64,000 nt of DNA from Amoeboaphelidium protococcarum. Its lineage: Eukaryota > Aphelidiomycota > Aphelidea. The DNA is taken from assembly GCA_023515745.1 (NCBI GenBank), contig JALECJ010000056.1:124001-188000 (forward strand). Direction: 5' to 3'. The position numbers and the translations under genes were made by a program. Each line of letters starts with the position of its first letter. Within the stretch, counting starts at the first letter, position 1. This document shows, piece by piece, positions 37,101 through 49,429 of this stretch. Below the pieces are notes generated by a model that did no database searches, had not been told where the DNA came from, and worked only from the letters and a program-made list of their open reading frames with translations.

Positions 37101-39574
37101 AGGCTCGTATTAAGGCCTAGAAGACTTTGTTGTCATTGTAGAAGTAGAAGCTGTATGAAGCTCTGGAAGAGACTACGAGAAGTGATGATAAGTTGGCAGC
37201 GTTGGATAACAAGATGAAGGGTAAGACTGGAAGCGTGACGACTGATGTGGTGAAGACTCTTATTCCTAATGGCCTATTTAAGCCATTCCCTGAGAATGGT
37301 ATGCAACTTATGACCACTTCTGGTGCAAAGGGTTCCAATGTCAATGTGACTCAGATTAGCTGTATGCTGGGCTAGCAGGAGTTGGAAGGTAGAAGAGTTC
37401 CCGTCATGGTCAGTGGTAAGACTTTACCATCCTTCTTGGCCTTCGATTTGGGTCCAAGAGCGGGTGGTTATATCACGGGTCGTTTCTTGACCGGTATTAA
37501 ACCTCAAGAATTTTACTTTCACGCCATGGCTGGTAGAGAAGGACTTATCGATACTGCTGTTAAGACTGCGCGTTCTGGATACTTGCAAAGATGTCTCATC
37601 AAGCATTTAGAAGGATTGAAGGTGAATTATGACAATACCGTGCGAGATACTGCAGATGGGTCAATTCTGTAGTTCAACTATGGTGAAGACTCTCTGGATG
37701 TTACGAAGTCGTCCTTCCTGAACAATTTCAAGTTCAATGCGCAAAATTTCTAAGCGTTCCTGAAAAGGTATAATCCTCAGGCGGCTGCCAATTCTATCAA
37801 CATCAAGAAAGCATGCAAGCATCTGTAAAAAGCACTGAGTAAACCTCACAAGTACGAGCCTACACTCTCTCAGTATAATCCTGGTAGGTATCTCGGTTCA
37901 GTGTCGGAGAGTTTTGCTTCTAAATTGGATAGTTACATTAGTCGCGATCCTGATGGCCTGTTCACAAAGCAAATGTTTAAAGATGAAGCCTTACTTAACG
38001 CTAATGCTTTCAAGACTCTTATGCAGTTAAAGTACTTACACTCCCTGGTAGATGCTGGTGAAGTGATTGGCCTACTGGCCGCATAGTCTATTGGTGAACC
38101 GTCCACGTAGATGACGTTGAACACTTTTCACTTTGCCGGTCACGGTGCAGCGAATATGACTCTGGGTATTCCGAGATTGAGAGAAATTATCATGACTGCC
38201 AGTACTAAGCCAAAGACTCCTCTGATGAAGGTTGCTTTCAAATCGGATGTTACTCGAGATCAAGCTGATGCTATTGCTAGAATGATATCTAAGCGGACAT
38301 TGGACATGATGGTACAGGAGGTATCTGTAGTTGAGTATCTCACCTCGCCAAAGTCCTCAATGATGGGCAGAACGCGAAGTTATACGATTAATCTGAAATT
38401 TGGCGATAGTTCAGAGTACAAGAAGGAGCATGGAATATCATCGGAAGATATCCAGATTTGCATAGAGAAGAAGTTTGTGAAGAAGTTGGTGTCCGCCATT
38501 AATAAGGAGTTGAAGAAGGCATAACAAGCAGAGTAATCACCGGAGGGTGAAATCGGTGTTGGTATAGATGTTAACAAGTTTGGTGAATCGTCTCACGCCT
38601 TGAAAGAGAATGATGGCGAGGAAGGTGAGAGTGCTGGTGCTGGAAAAGGTAAGGGCAAAGCAAAGGATAAGAAGGATGTCAAGTCTATAGTGGAAGATGA
38701 TGATCATGACGATGAAATGGACGTTGACGCGACTGCGGCCACTAGAGCTGCAAAGAGAAAGCAGTAGAGCTCGTATGATGGCCCAGATGAAGAAGAGGTG
38801 GTACCTGATGCACCAGATTCTGATAATGAAGATGGTATTGTTTTGCCGCCTCAGAATCTAGATCAATTGGAGTAGTTGGAAGAATTGGATAATTTCAACT
38901 CTCAAGAGTCAACGCGGGCCAGAAGAGATGATATTGTCAATGGTAATATGTACATTGTCGACTATAAATTTGATGATCGTGGTGAATGGTGTCAGATTTA
39001 GTTGGAGCTGCCTGCTGAAGCAAAGAAGCTGCTGATGTTGGGCATGGCTGAGCATATCATCCCTCAGTGCACGGTCAGAGAGATTCCGGGTGTCAATAAT
39101 GCTTTTGTGAGTGAAGATGCTGTTAAGAAGTGTTTGATCCTGACCACGGAAGGTGTTAATATTCAAGGAATGTGGGATTTTGATGGATACCTGGACGTGC
39201 AGAAGATTGAGTCTAATGACGTGTCTGCAATTCTCAAAGTGTACGGTGTTGAGGCTGCTAGAAAGACTATTATCAATGAAATCAGTGGTGTTTTCGCAGT
39301 CTATGGCATTGAAGTTGATCTGAGGCATCTCACTGTCATTGCTGATTATATGACATTTGAAGGTGGATATAAACCATTCAACCGTATGGGCATTGATAGT
39401 AATGTGAGTCCATTTGCCAAGATGAGTTTTGAGACTTCCTTCACATTCCTGACCAATTCTGCCCTGTATGCTGATGCTGATTTACTCAAGAATCCCTCCG
39501 CTAGAATTGTTATGGGCAAGGTAGTTGACGGCGGCACTGGATCTTTCGACGTTATGCAGAACTTGGAAGTTTGA
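34123..39574 (+). CDS. RPA1: RNA polymerase I largest subunit
   Basis: Two exons (34123-36627 and 36932-39574) encode 1715 aa. Features in order: N-terminal clamp with zinc-binding [20 protein letters not shown] and CLCCHSF; an acidic insert (~250-290); the catalytic loop [18 protein letters not shown] with the three Mg-binding Asp; funnel and bridge/trigger region ([61 protein letters not shown]); [33 protein letters not shown]; an acidic Pol I-type insert in the jaw; and the EIDLRHL-like end. NIHFP rather than LHVP, and the acidic jaw insert, place it with Pol I, which transcribes pre-rRNA. No CTD heptads. The 304-nt intron is far longer than others here. Confidence 0.95.
36700..36832 (+). 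ncRNA. Possible C/D box snoRNA in the Pol I intron
   Basis: The long intron contains a box C match (ATGATGA, 36706-36712) and a box D match (CTGA, 36823-36826) about 120 nt apart, with an internal C'-like TAATGAC. The terminal stem is weak and I did not identify the rRNA target, so this is a candidate only. Intronic snoRNAs inside ribosome-biogenesis genes are common in eukaryotes, which is why the unusual intron length draws attention. Confidence 0.35.
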
Positions 39575-39746
39575 TATCGATTATGGAATAAAGCATTAAA
39601 TTAAATTTTATTGTCTTTTACTCAGGATTTCGTTAAGAACGTTGCGTTATAGTGTTTTCATTTACGATTACTGAACTTTACTCTTGGGTGTTTTCGATTC
39701 TCTTATACCGCCACTAGTCTGAATGACGCGTCAATTGTTCCGCAGG

Positions 39747-40221
39747 ATGAGCGGCATATCAAGTAGAGGACCAATATACACAAGCATCGAGACAAAGGTA
39801 AGAGTTGTAATGCAAAATATATACAAAAGCCTAATTAATCGCGGCGGTGTAGTTGACTTAAAGTTTAAAACCTCAAAAATTGATTATTCGCGATGATAGT
39901 TCTCTACATGGTAATTTGCATCTCACTTTGCATTAATACCTACTATATGAAATCTGACTTGGTGTAGCTGGACACGCCGCTATGAAGGGTCTCAAGCCCG
40001 TGGAGAGTCACTTTCACGTTGAGATTGTGAGCGAGGCGTTTACGGGAAAGGTATGACATTACTGTTGACACGCGATGTTGATTAGGTGTGTTGTACTGTA
40101 GAGCTCACTTTAACGACACCGAATGATTTACGATATTCTGGACTAGGAAATGAAGAATGGCATCCACGCTCTACAGATTAAAGCCTCTCCTCCTACTTCC
40201 TCCGCTACTCATAAACAGTGA
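39747..40221 (+). CDS. BolA-family protein (mitochondrial BOLA1/Uvi31 type)
   Basis: Four exons (39747-39797, 39853-39910, 39968-40050, 40102-40221) with introns of 55, 57 and 51 nt yield 103 aa. Every junction restores phase: MSGISSRGPIYTSIETK, LTQSLKPQKLIIRDDSSLH, AGHAAMKGLKPVESHFHVEI, SSLQRHRMIYDILDQEM. The GP..TSIETKL start, HAGHAAM segment, ESHFHVEIVSEAF, RHRMIY and IHALQIKA are BolA signatures, and the invariant His in RHR is the expected Fe-S ligand. BolA proteins pair with monothiol glutaredoxins in Fe-S cluster delivery to mitochondrial lipoate-synthase-type targets. It is the most intron-dense gene here for its size. Confidence 0.92.
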
Positions 40222-40385
40222 ATAATATGATTTTTAATTGATACTGTTGTGATGATCACCTTTACTCTAAGTAACTCTTTCTCTCATTCGTCTTCTTGCG
40301 TTCGCGCTCTTTTTCACAGTCGATAACCCAACATCGTCTATAATCATTTTGTAGCAGTTCTTTATAGTGTGCCGAGATTGAAAGA

Positions 40386-43300
40386 ATGGTATATTTAAAA
40401 TGGCTATTGGTAGTGGCGATAACTAACGCATTACAGCTTAGTGCTGGCAAAGTTCGTGTATCTTTAACTATGAAAGGTGGATGTCCGTTCTATGCGCTGG
40501 CTGCTCAGAGTTGTTACACTGTGACTTAGTCTGTAAATTGTCTATTGCCTCTTTCTGATGTGGACTTTACCACTGTAGATGATGACCGTCATATTTATAA
40601 TAAGATTATTGCTAATAATACTGGAAGTTTTCTAAATGGAGATGGTGTTAATGTGACCAAGTAGAAAGAGATTATAGATATGCATCTTTCGGTCAAGTAC
40701 GATTTGGTCGGTATACTCGCTCAATATCAATATTACTCTGATACACTCTAATAGGCAATATAGAAGGAGCAATGTCAGGTTGAAATTATCAAGCTGGGTG
40801 GTGACATATTTTGTTCTATTAAAGAGTTTGAGAGTGCTCTTTAGTCCTAGAATGTTACTATTGGAGGTGCGCGGTAATAGTAGTAGTCCATGTCGATGGC
40901 ATCTGATGCTGAGAGTAAGCTTGGTCTTGTTATTGGCAATGGATTACCATCCTTTACATTGAACTCCTTGCCTATTAATGTTGTAATATATTCTCAAAAG
41001 CCCGGACAGTTATTTAAGTAGTTTATGGTAAAGTATGGTGGCAAGGTCAAGTTTATATTCATGTGGATTCCACCCTCTAGTCAATCTTCATCATCAGTGA
41101 CTCCAAGAGAGTATTCTACTCTTAGTGGATATGGAATAGAGTTGGCGGTTAAGAGTACAGAGTATAAGGCTAAAGATGATTAAAAGTACCAGGATGAAGA
41201 TGCTGAATTGTCGAGTTAATAGGCAGCTAATATTACTTTAAATGACAATCTAGATTTTGAGACTTTAAATGCTCTATATCACCGCCATGATTATAATGAA
41301 TCTCAGCTGAGTTCTGTTAATTAGCTCTTGGTAGATTAATTGAATCAAAATTCCATTTATTAATTGAGTTAAGATGATAAGAAGAAAAAGTTGTCAGATT
41401 TGGGCTATAGATTAGCATCGTGGTTTAAGGATCTGCCATTTTCTGTTCACACAGCACAGAAGATTCTATGTAACTTCCCTTCATTCTATGCTTAGGCACT
41501 CAATTAATCTGTCAATGCTAAGCTGAGAAGTGAAATTAATGTCAATAAGAGATACTTTAATCAAGTGCCGGCACGTGGTCAGTAGATTATGCTCATCAAT
41601 GGCCTGGTGGTGGATCTTGGCGACATTGACGTGTTCACTCTGTCTGATATAATGAGAGTGGAATTTTGGTTGTCCAACTTTATCAAGAATCTAAATATTA
41701 GCTTTGATGGTAATAGTACTATGTAAGATCTGATATCATCCATTTCTGGTTAGTCAGGTAAGTCCGGGAATGGTGGCTAATAAGATGTGAGATAGGAGGT
41801 GTATGATTTACGAATGAAGTTTGAGCGGCCTGGATAGAGATAGAAAAAGGCTGACATCTCTCCCGTGGTGTGGTGGAATGATATTGAAAAGGATAGTAGG
41901 TACAAGTAGTATCCAACATCCCTATAAGGTTTATTCCAGATTCAACGAGCAGGATAACTACCTATGATCAGAAAGAACATTGTCAATGTTGTACTTGCCA
42001 CTTCGCTGTCGAGTAAAGTTGGATTGAATGCTCTTTAATAGTATTTGGATTTCATTGCAAAGAGTTATCCCATCAGAGTTGGCTTTCTTCCGATAAAGAT
42101 TAATGGCGAGTTGGATGGTCACTTTATGAAAGTATTCTTTGCATTGTTGGATAACTACGGCAAGAAGGCTGCAAGTGATTTTATTAGCCAGTTGGCTGAG
42201 CATCTTGCTACTAGCGCTGGTCCTATGTCTGAGGATGTGGCGCGTTTGAAGTATAATGCTATCATAAAAACTCATAAAATCATTAGTAAGTCAAAGTCTT
42301 TCAGTAAAGGTGATCAGCCGTATTAAGAATTGACTTTTGATGAAGTTATATCTTATACTGGGGATAGATTGAATTAATTCTAGAGTTTGGTAGATTAGAA
42401 GTAGAAGGATCTGTTCTTGTTTCCCTTCACTGCTGGGGATAAAGTTATGGCTGATATGGACGGTGATAATTAGTCATATAATGGAGCCTTGTTTATAAAT
42501 GGAGCGTATCATGAACTTGATGACAATCACGCATAGTATTTGGGTTAGACTATCACACAGTAAATACAATACTTGTAACAGGCAGCATATTATGGTAAAG
42601 TGAATGATCAAACAAATGTCTATCATCATTTGTTATAAACATAGAAAGCTAAAAGTAGAAGAAATCCGTATCTGTAAGATGAGTATATTAAAATTCTTGA
42701 CTTGTCCTTGTCATTGTTCCACTAGTCGGATCTGCTTTAGAGAGTGTCTTACAGCTATGGAGAATGCTCCAAATCTTGTAGCATTACTTTGTGGATACAC
42801 ACTGTAGATGATAAAGATTCTATACTGAATGAAATTGAAAATTTTTACGAGTCATCCTCCAAGGAGATTCGTGATAGTGTTAGAATTGCTTTTATTGCCT
42901 CTGATGCGGAAGACAGTAAGACTTATAGTAATGGTGAATTGTTAAAGTTGGTGCTGTAGTAAGTGCAAATATAGAATGACAGAGAGTAGATTGGTTCATT
43001 CGTTGTCATTAATGGTAAATTGATCGGTCCTTTTCAGCGTGACTATTTCCTAAGTGGAGATGATCTAACTGAATTGTGTACTGGTGAATTTGAGGCTTTC
43101 AGACCTTTACGTTAAATTATCAATCAATAGCTTACTGATAATGATGGTAATGCACAGGATCAGTAGAAAGATGGAGTTTTGAATTCTGGGGATAAACTAT
43201 TGTTGGCATACAATGCTGTCATGAATGCAGTGATGAAGCATCTCCAGCTTGGTGGAGGCTTTTTACCTTTTGGCTCGACTTTGAAAGACGTCTAAAGAAT

Positions 43301-45107
43301 CAATATAGCCAGCAATCTTAAAAACAAGTACTCCATGGTGCATTTGGGATCTGATGACGCATACGTTTAGATTATTGGTGTCGTTGATCCATCGCTTCCG
43401 TCTGCCCAACGTGCTCTGTCTATTCTAACCCAACTGTCCCGTCTGAATAATTTAATTCAACTTTAAGTGTACTGGAATCCATCCGAAATTGGTGGCGACA
43501 AGATGCCTATAGATCGCTACTATCAACTCAATTATTAGACGTTGGTCACTTTTTAGGAAGATGGTTTTTTGGATTAACCGCAGACAAGCCTTGATCACAT
43601 CCCACTTGAACCTTTGTTTACACTCGCCACTGAAATACCATAGGCTTGGGTGGTAATGTAGAAGAAATCAGTTTTCGATTTGGACAATATTCGCATGGCT
43701 GAAGTGAAGTCATCCAAAGGCCTATACGCCGAGCTGGAATTGGTCAATATTTTGATTGAAGGCCATGCTAGAGATGTCAAGTTGGGAACGGCGCCGCGCG
43801 GTCTGTAGTTTACATTGGGTAGACTGAACTCTGATGCCATCACTACTGACACTATTGTCATGGCCAACCTTGGTTATTATCAATTGCAGGCTAATCCTGG
43901 CGTATGGCAATTAAAGATTAGAGATGGTCGATCTCAAGAATTTTACGATTTAATCAGTGTCCAAGATGGCCGACATGGTGTCAATAGAGTTGATGCTAAT
44001 GGCAGCCTGCAGATTTATCTCACCAAGTTTACCGGGTCTTTACTGTTGACTAAAGTTGGTAAGAAGGCGGCGAAGTTGGCTGAAGATTTACTGACCGAGA
44101 ATGCTCAAGATGCTGCAAGTCGAGAAAAGAAGTCGTGGTCCGAGTGGCTTGGCCTTTCGAAATAGTCTTCCGACTAGAAGTAGAATAAACATGGATAGAT
44201 TAATATCTTTTCTGTTGCATCTGGTCATTTATACGAGCGATTCTTGAGGATTATGATTATCAGTGTGTTGAGGCACACGAAATCTGATGTCAAGTTTTGG
44301 TTTATTGAGAATTTTCTGTCTCCTCAGTTTAAAGATTTCCTACCTGCTATGGCTGAAAAATACAAGTTCAAGTACCAGCTGGTCACTTATAAATGGCCTT
44401 AATGGCTGCGGCATTAGACTGAAAAGTAGAGAATTATATGGGCGTACAAGATTCTGTTTCTTGACGTGCTCTTTCCATTGGATTTGAATAAGATCATCTT
44501 TGTCGATGCTGATCAAATAGTTCGCGCCGACATGAAGGAACTCATAGATATGGAACTCAAAGATGGTGCACCGTATGCGTATGCTCCATTCTGTGATGAC
44601 AGGTCGGATATTGAGAATTTCAGATTTTGGAAGAAGGGATACTGGAAGGAGCATCTGCAAGGCAAGCCGTATCACATCTCTGCATTGTATGTCGTGGATT
44701 TGAACAAATTTAGAATGATTGCCGCTGGTGATCGTCTGAGACAGCACTATTAAATGGTGACTAGTGATCCTAATTCTCTTGCCAATCTGGACCAAGACTT
44801 GCCGAATGATGCACAACATGCGATACCGATTCACTCTCTTCCTCAAGAATGGCTCTGGTGTTAGACTTGGTGTTCTGATGAGTCGTTCACTCGCGCCAAG
44901 ACTATCGATCTCTGCAATAATCCAATGACCAAGGAGCCAAAGTTGGAGCGAGCATAGCGGTTGATACCTGAGTGGAAAGAGTATGATTCTGAAGCACGGA
45001 ATATGTTTGAAGAGTGGAGATAGTCTATGAATAAGTCGAAGGAATTTAAGGGGGCTGCGATGGAGTCTAACAGTGCAGAACGGACTATGATCAAAGATGA
45101 ATTTTGA
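40386..45107 (+). CDS. UGGT: UDP-glucose:glycoprotein glucosyltransferase
   Basis: A 1573-aa single-exon ER protein. A signal peptide ([20 protein letters not shown]) precedes the long TRXL/beta-sandwich folding-sensor region (~25-1260; [36 protein letters not shown]). It is followed by the GT24 catalytic domain (~1275-1560) with [34 protein letters not shown], the DxD-type [11 protein letters not shown], and [20 protein letters not shown]. The protein ends in KDEF, a plausible ER-retrieval signal of the KDEL type. UGGT re-glucosylates misfolded N-glycoproteins so calnexin/calreticulin can rebind them. Many TAR codons occur in Gln-rich loops. Confidence 0.96.
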
Positions 45108-45151
45108 ACAAATAAAGTCATTTAATCTGCATATTTATACAGTATTCCGCT

Positions 45152-46132
45152 ATGTATTTTTTGAAGAGACTCCATTAACAAGGCTATTCCTAAGTAGATT
45201 TGCTGACTGTAGAAGCCTTGATTAGGGAGATTTGGAAACAACCGGATGTTTAAGAGGTTCGAGTCAATGAAATCACGTATTTTATGGTAGAACCATTCGA
45301 TTAGCCTCAGTAATCTTCATCAAGTTAAAGTAGCAGCGGAAGAGCTACCAAGAAGGCCAAATTTGCACCTTTATAGTAAGAGCAAGAGTTCGAAGTTTTT
45401 AACGGTATCAAAGTCTTTGGTTTAAAGGGATTGTCAGTTTCGGAACTTAAGAGTTGTTGTAACTATTTTGGAGTTGCACGTGTGTCACCTGGCACTACAA
45501 AATCTGAAGCTCAGGCTAGAGTTTGCCATCTTGAAGTCCTTGCTGGTTTGATGAAATATCAATTAGATGTCGTTTTGGATTTGAAGTCTGCTGCTTTTTT
45601 CTACAAAACAAAGCTGTCTGAGAGCTTGGTCTCTTCTACTGGTTGGAAGGAGTTGAAGTAGGCAGCTTTTCAGTTTAAGTCTTCGTAGAAAAGCAATTTC
45701 TAAGTCTTGATATGGAACAACGCTGCCGGTTTTACCGAGTCTATAGAAACTCTGTTGGACGCGTCCAAGTCCTTCGAGTACCTCGCGTACTACGATTGGG
45801 AGCTGTATGAGCAGGTTCTTAGACAGAGACTTCATTTTGTTGATGGGAGCTCACTTCAAATGTTTTTAGAACTGTATACGGGTGTCTTTCCGCAGAACTG
45901 GAGTCCAATTCTTTGAGCGTTTCTTACTTTGGGAAGATTTGTCAAAAGTTGCAAAGAAGTCGCTGGCATTGAGACAACAAGTTATCATAATGTTATGATG
46001 TTTCTGGGCTAGATTATTGATCAGAATTCTAATATAAGACGAAGAAACTGCAGTCGTGGCCGACAAGTGTGGAAGAGTTTGGTACGCACAGTTCCTGATG
46101 ACAGCGATGATATAGATGATGAATATCTATGA
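45152..46132 (+). CDS. Unknown protein with in-frame UGA or tiny intron
   Basis: ATG 45152 opens a frame that meets TGA at 45914-45916 (254 aa), then continues in the same frame for 71 coding-like codons (AFLTLGRFVKSCKEVAGIET ... DDSDDIDDEYL) to TGA at 46130. The region carries a SAP-like segment (GLKGLSVSELKSCCNYFGV) after an N-terminal domain with WKQPDVQEVRVNEITYFMVE. Two readings are possible: a 36-nt intron (GT at 45879, AG just after the TGA) that removes the stop and keeps frame, or termination with a chance open tail. I favour continuation because the downstream part looks like real protein. Function unknown. Confidence 0.6.
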
Positions 46133-46397
46133 AGTATAGATCTTTTGCATGAAATTACAGCGTGTTATTTTCTAATTCGTGTTTTGTGTAAACGGCTTAA
46201 ATTTATCAGGATATCATTTCATGAAGTCTTTATCGAGAGATGCCTTTGTGTATTCGCCTAACAAATGTGTCGTGGGTTTAAATTCGCAGAATTTATTGAC
46301 ATCACGCAGTCAACAAGTAAGATGTTGAACATTTTGATAACTTCTAAAATTTACGTATATTGAAGATTTGATTAGTAGTTTCATTGCAATTTATTAC

Positions 46398-46689
46398 ATG
46401 GCTTACAACGCCCCCTTGATAACCCAAACTTTTGTTGTGACTCGTGATATGGGTACAATGGAAGCGCTACATCGTCGATTAAAAAGTCGAGGTAAGTTTT
46501 CACTTCTCCACACAGTCTAGGTGGAGAGGCTTCTTTCCGGCACACTGGGATGAGTCGAATAAAGATGACTAGTGTGACGGATTGAAGCTTCAATCTAAAA
46601 CCGTAAAACCGTTTCAATATCATCTTCCAAGTCTTGAGAGAGATATTCACGATGAGCGATTGATGAAGAGCAATCACGACAACACGTGA
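46398..46689 (+). CDS. Small unknown protein, two exons, 84 aa
   Basis: Exon 46398-46491 (MAYNAPLITQTFVVTRDMG, EALHRRLKSR) joins exon 46529-46689 (FFPAHWDESNKDDQCDG, HLPSLERDIHDERLM) across a 37-nt GT-AG stretch. Both pieces look coding and the junction preserves frame. Not recognised. A further open stretch upstream (ATG 46222, MKSLSRDAFVYSPNKCVVG, followed by gtaag) may be a first exon of this or another small gene, but I could not splice it in phase. Confidence 0.45.
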
Positions 46690-46816
46690 GAAAGTAATCA
46701 AGCGAAAAACAACAACATAAAGACCATATTACTAAAAATTTTTCATTGCCACTGATTTTTTTCTTATACGTCAAATCTTTTTCTCATAAATTCCATTCCT
46801 CATTTCCAAACGCAAC

Positions 46817-49429
46817 TCACACAAAGAACAGCACATTTGCCAATGCTTGATTAATAGGCAACAGATCGGAGCGATAGTCGGATCCAGCAGAAGCAGTACT
46901 TGCAGCATCTGACCCACTCCACAAATCGCGCTTACTCAGCAGTCTTGCGCGATATGCGAGCAAGTCAGCATAAAAGATCGGCGGTGGGATACTAACTGAT
47001 CTGGTACATCTACTATAAGTGAAACACAACTTGTACACCAATTCTTACAGCTTGTCACTTGAGAAATTGTTCTGATCCAACAGCACATGGTAGTGGCATG
47101 GACGGTTAGTTCCTTGAATACCAGAGTGAGAGTTCAGATAGAAATCATACTCAACAGGGTGACAAATCTCAGAATCCACAACAGTACCAGGCATGACATT
47201 ACCAGAGCGATCTCCCTCATTACGACCGGCAGGGAACAAGCGAATGTGGTGACGCTTCTGCGTGATGATAAACGTCACTGGCGGCTTGTAGTTTGGATCC
47301 AACTCAAAGCATGCAGACTGGATAGCCTGCACCTCCTTTTTAAACACCAAACCAAACTGACCCTCAGAGACACCATCACGGAAGATGATCAGACGCTCAG
47401 GCTTGACACCACCAGCGGAAAAGAAACGACGCAACAAAGTCTTCACCATCTCAGAGAGACGCGTAACATTCTCTTCACGACCATTCTGGAAATCAATGAT
47501 GGAGCTGTACTGAGAAGCATAACGATCCATGGATCCCACAACACCGACAATAGATGGCGGCACGCTGGTGGCAGAACGAGGCACACCAGTTGGATGCGTA
47601 ACGTCAATACCAATCAAGATGGTTGGACGATCAAATCCAGGCAAATCACCACCAATACGTGCATTCTAACCACCCAGCTTAGAGTTGATCTTCAGCAACA
47701 AATTGGCCATGTACTGCGGCTTTGGAGTGTAAGAATGCTTCATCAGCATACACTGACTTGCAACACCCAGCTCAGAGTCACACAGACGCTTAATGGCACC
47801 ATACACAGCGGCAGATCCACGCACCATGAACAGAATAAAGTCAATACGTGCATTGATGCGCTGCTTCAACTGCTGCATCTTGGCCAGGATATCTTCAGGC
47901 TACTCGGAAGCATACACAACCTCTGGACGCGGATTCTTGAATGGAACACCAGTATTACGTCCCATCTGAGCCAACTCCTGAGCAAAGTACTGCACCTTCT
48001 GCGGCTGAGCATCACGCTGAGTTCCCACAACGATAACACCCCAGTTATTCACAGTTACACCATCAATGAAAGCACGGCCTCTCATGTTCCAAGAGCCACC
48101 GGAAGCTTCACGAGGCTCAACAACCTTGCGATCCTTGTACAAGATGGTAGGAGGATCCAGAACACGAGCCTTGACCTGAGACAGACGGTTGTCAATGTTT
48201 AAGCCAATATCAGCCAACTGGGCACTAGAGTTACATCCCAAATCACGGAAACCATCCTCAATACGTCTGATACGATCACCAGGACGAGTAGCGGTAAACT
48301 TGATCATACTTGCAACCTGGTCAGCATCCAGCTTTGGGGCGTACGGCTGAGATGGAACGACGGTACAAATCTCCATAGGGAACAGAGCACGGTTGGCACC
48401 ACAGACAAAGCACGGCAGGTTAGGATAACGCAGCTGAACATTGTAAGTGTCACGGAAGTAGTCAGCCACACTGATAGTCTTGCCGTCAGCATTGAACATG
48501 CAGCTGGCAACAGGATCCTGACTAACGTCCATAACACGAATGGTACGCTTAAAGTCGGATCTGTGAGTCAACTGCACCTTCAAGTGACGCACAATCTTCT
48601 TCAGGCGCATAATGTCATCTCTACGTGGACGGAATTGTGCCAAATCAGCCTGACTTCTCAATCCCCAAACTTCACACAGCAGATCAAGAACAGGCTAGTG
48701 CTTGTAGAACGCAGATGCAGAGACATCCAAGTTCAACACCAGACCACTCTGCACAGGACGCAGCGACTGGAAGTAACCACTCCAAGCCTCAACACCACCA
48801 CCCAGTCTTGTATTCTGCTGAGGATTGTAAAAGTTTCTACCACGCGGCACCCACTTGTCAGAAGGCACGGCAGCCATGATGACATCCAGAGCAGTCAGGG
48901 CCTCCATAGGCATCTCACGCTGCTTACCACCGATAAAGTCAGCCAGCACAGACAACTGCACAACCTTGACAGCCTTCATGGTGATGGTAAAAGTCTTCTC
49001 ACGACCCTCCACCTGCATAGTAACTTCAAAGTTGCGCTCCTCAAACGGCAGAGGCTTGGTGGTGTAAGCATTGCTCTTACCATCATAAGCCACAGCGACA
49101 CCAGTCAAGTCCTTTGCAAACTGCTTAGCCACCAGATTCAGAATCTCTCTGTTCACAGCAGGCTTCATAGGATTCTTCAACACTACACCCTTCTGTCCAA
49201 TCTTTGGAGCCTCTGGAGTCTTGGCACCGTGCTCCACAATGGTGACATCGTAAAAGTGAATTGCACCTTTTGGCAGTGTAGCCTACATTTAGAGGAGAGA
49301 GATGACAGCAATAACGAATAAATGATCTAAAATGTCAATACAAAAAGTTCATACCTTGAACACATTGGCCAGGATAGTCACCTAACGACCTTTGCTACCT
49401 CCCTTATCAGGACGATTTGGAGGATTCAT
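46817..49429 (-). CDS. AGO: Argonaute protein of the AGO clade, slicer-competent
   Basis: Two exons (49429-49355, 49282-46817; 72-nt intron) encode 846 aa. Domains in order: short N-terminus, N domain ([14 protein letters not shown]), ArgoL1, PAZ (~215-330), MID with 5'-phosphate pocket, PIWI. The PIWI domain retains the catalytic set: [10 protein letters not shown] (Asp), the ENVTRL glutamate-finger region, [14 protein letters not shown] (Asp) and [14 protein letters not shown] (His), so cleavage activity is expected. Motifs such as [33 protein letters not shown] and [12 protein letters not shown]-like [15 protein letters not shown] place it with AGO rather than PIWI. It would load small RNAs for silencing. 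Confidence 0.95.

Noticed and set aside
47087-48202. Long plus-strand open frame (371 codons) opposite Argonaute
   Set aside because: It is the reverse complement shadow of a well-conserved Argonaute exon; openness follows from having a single stop codon.
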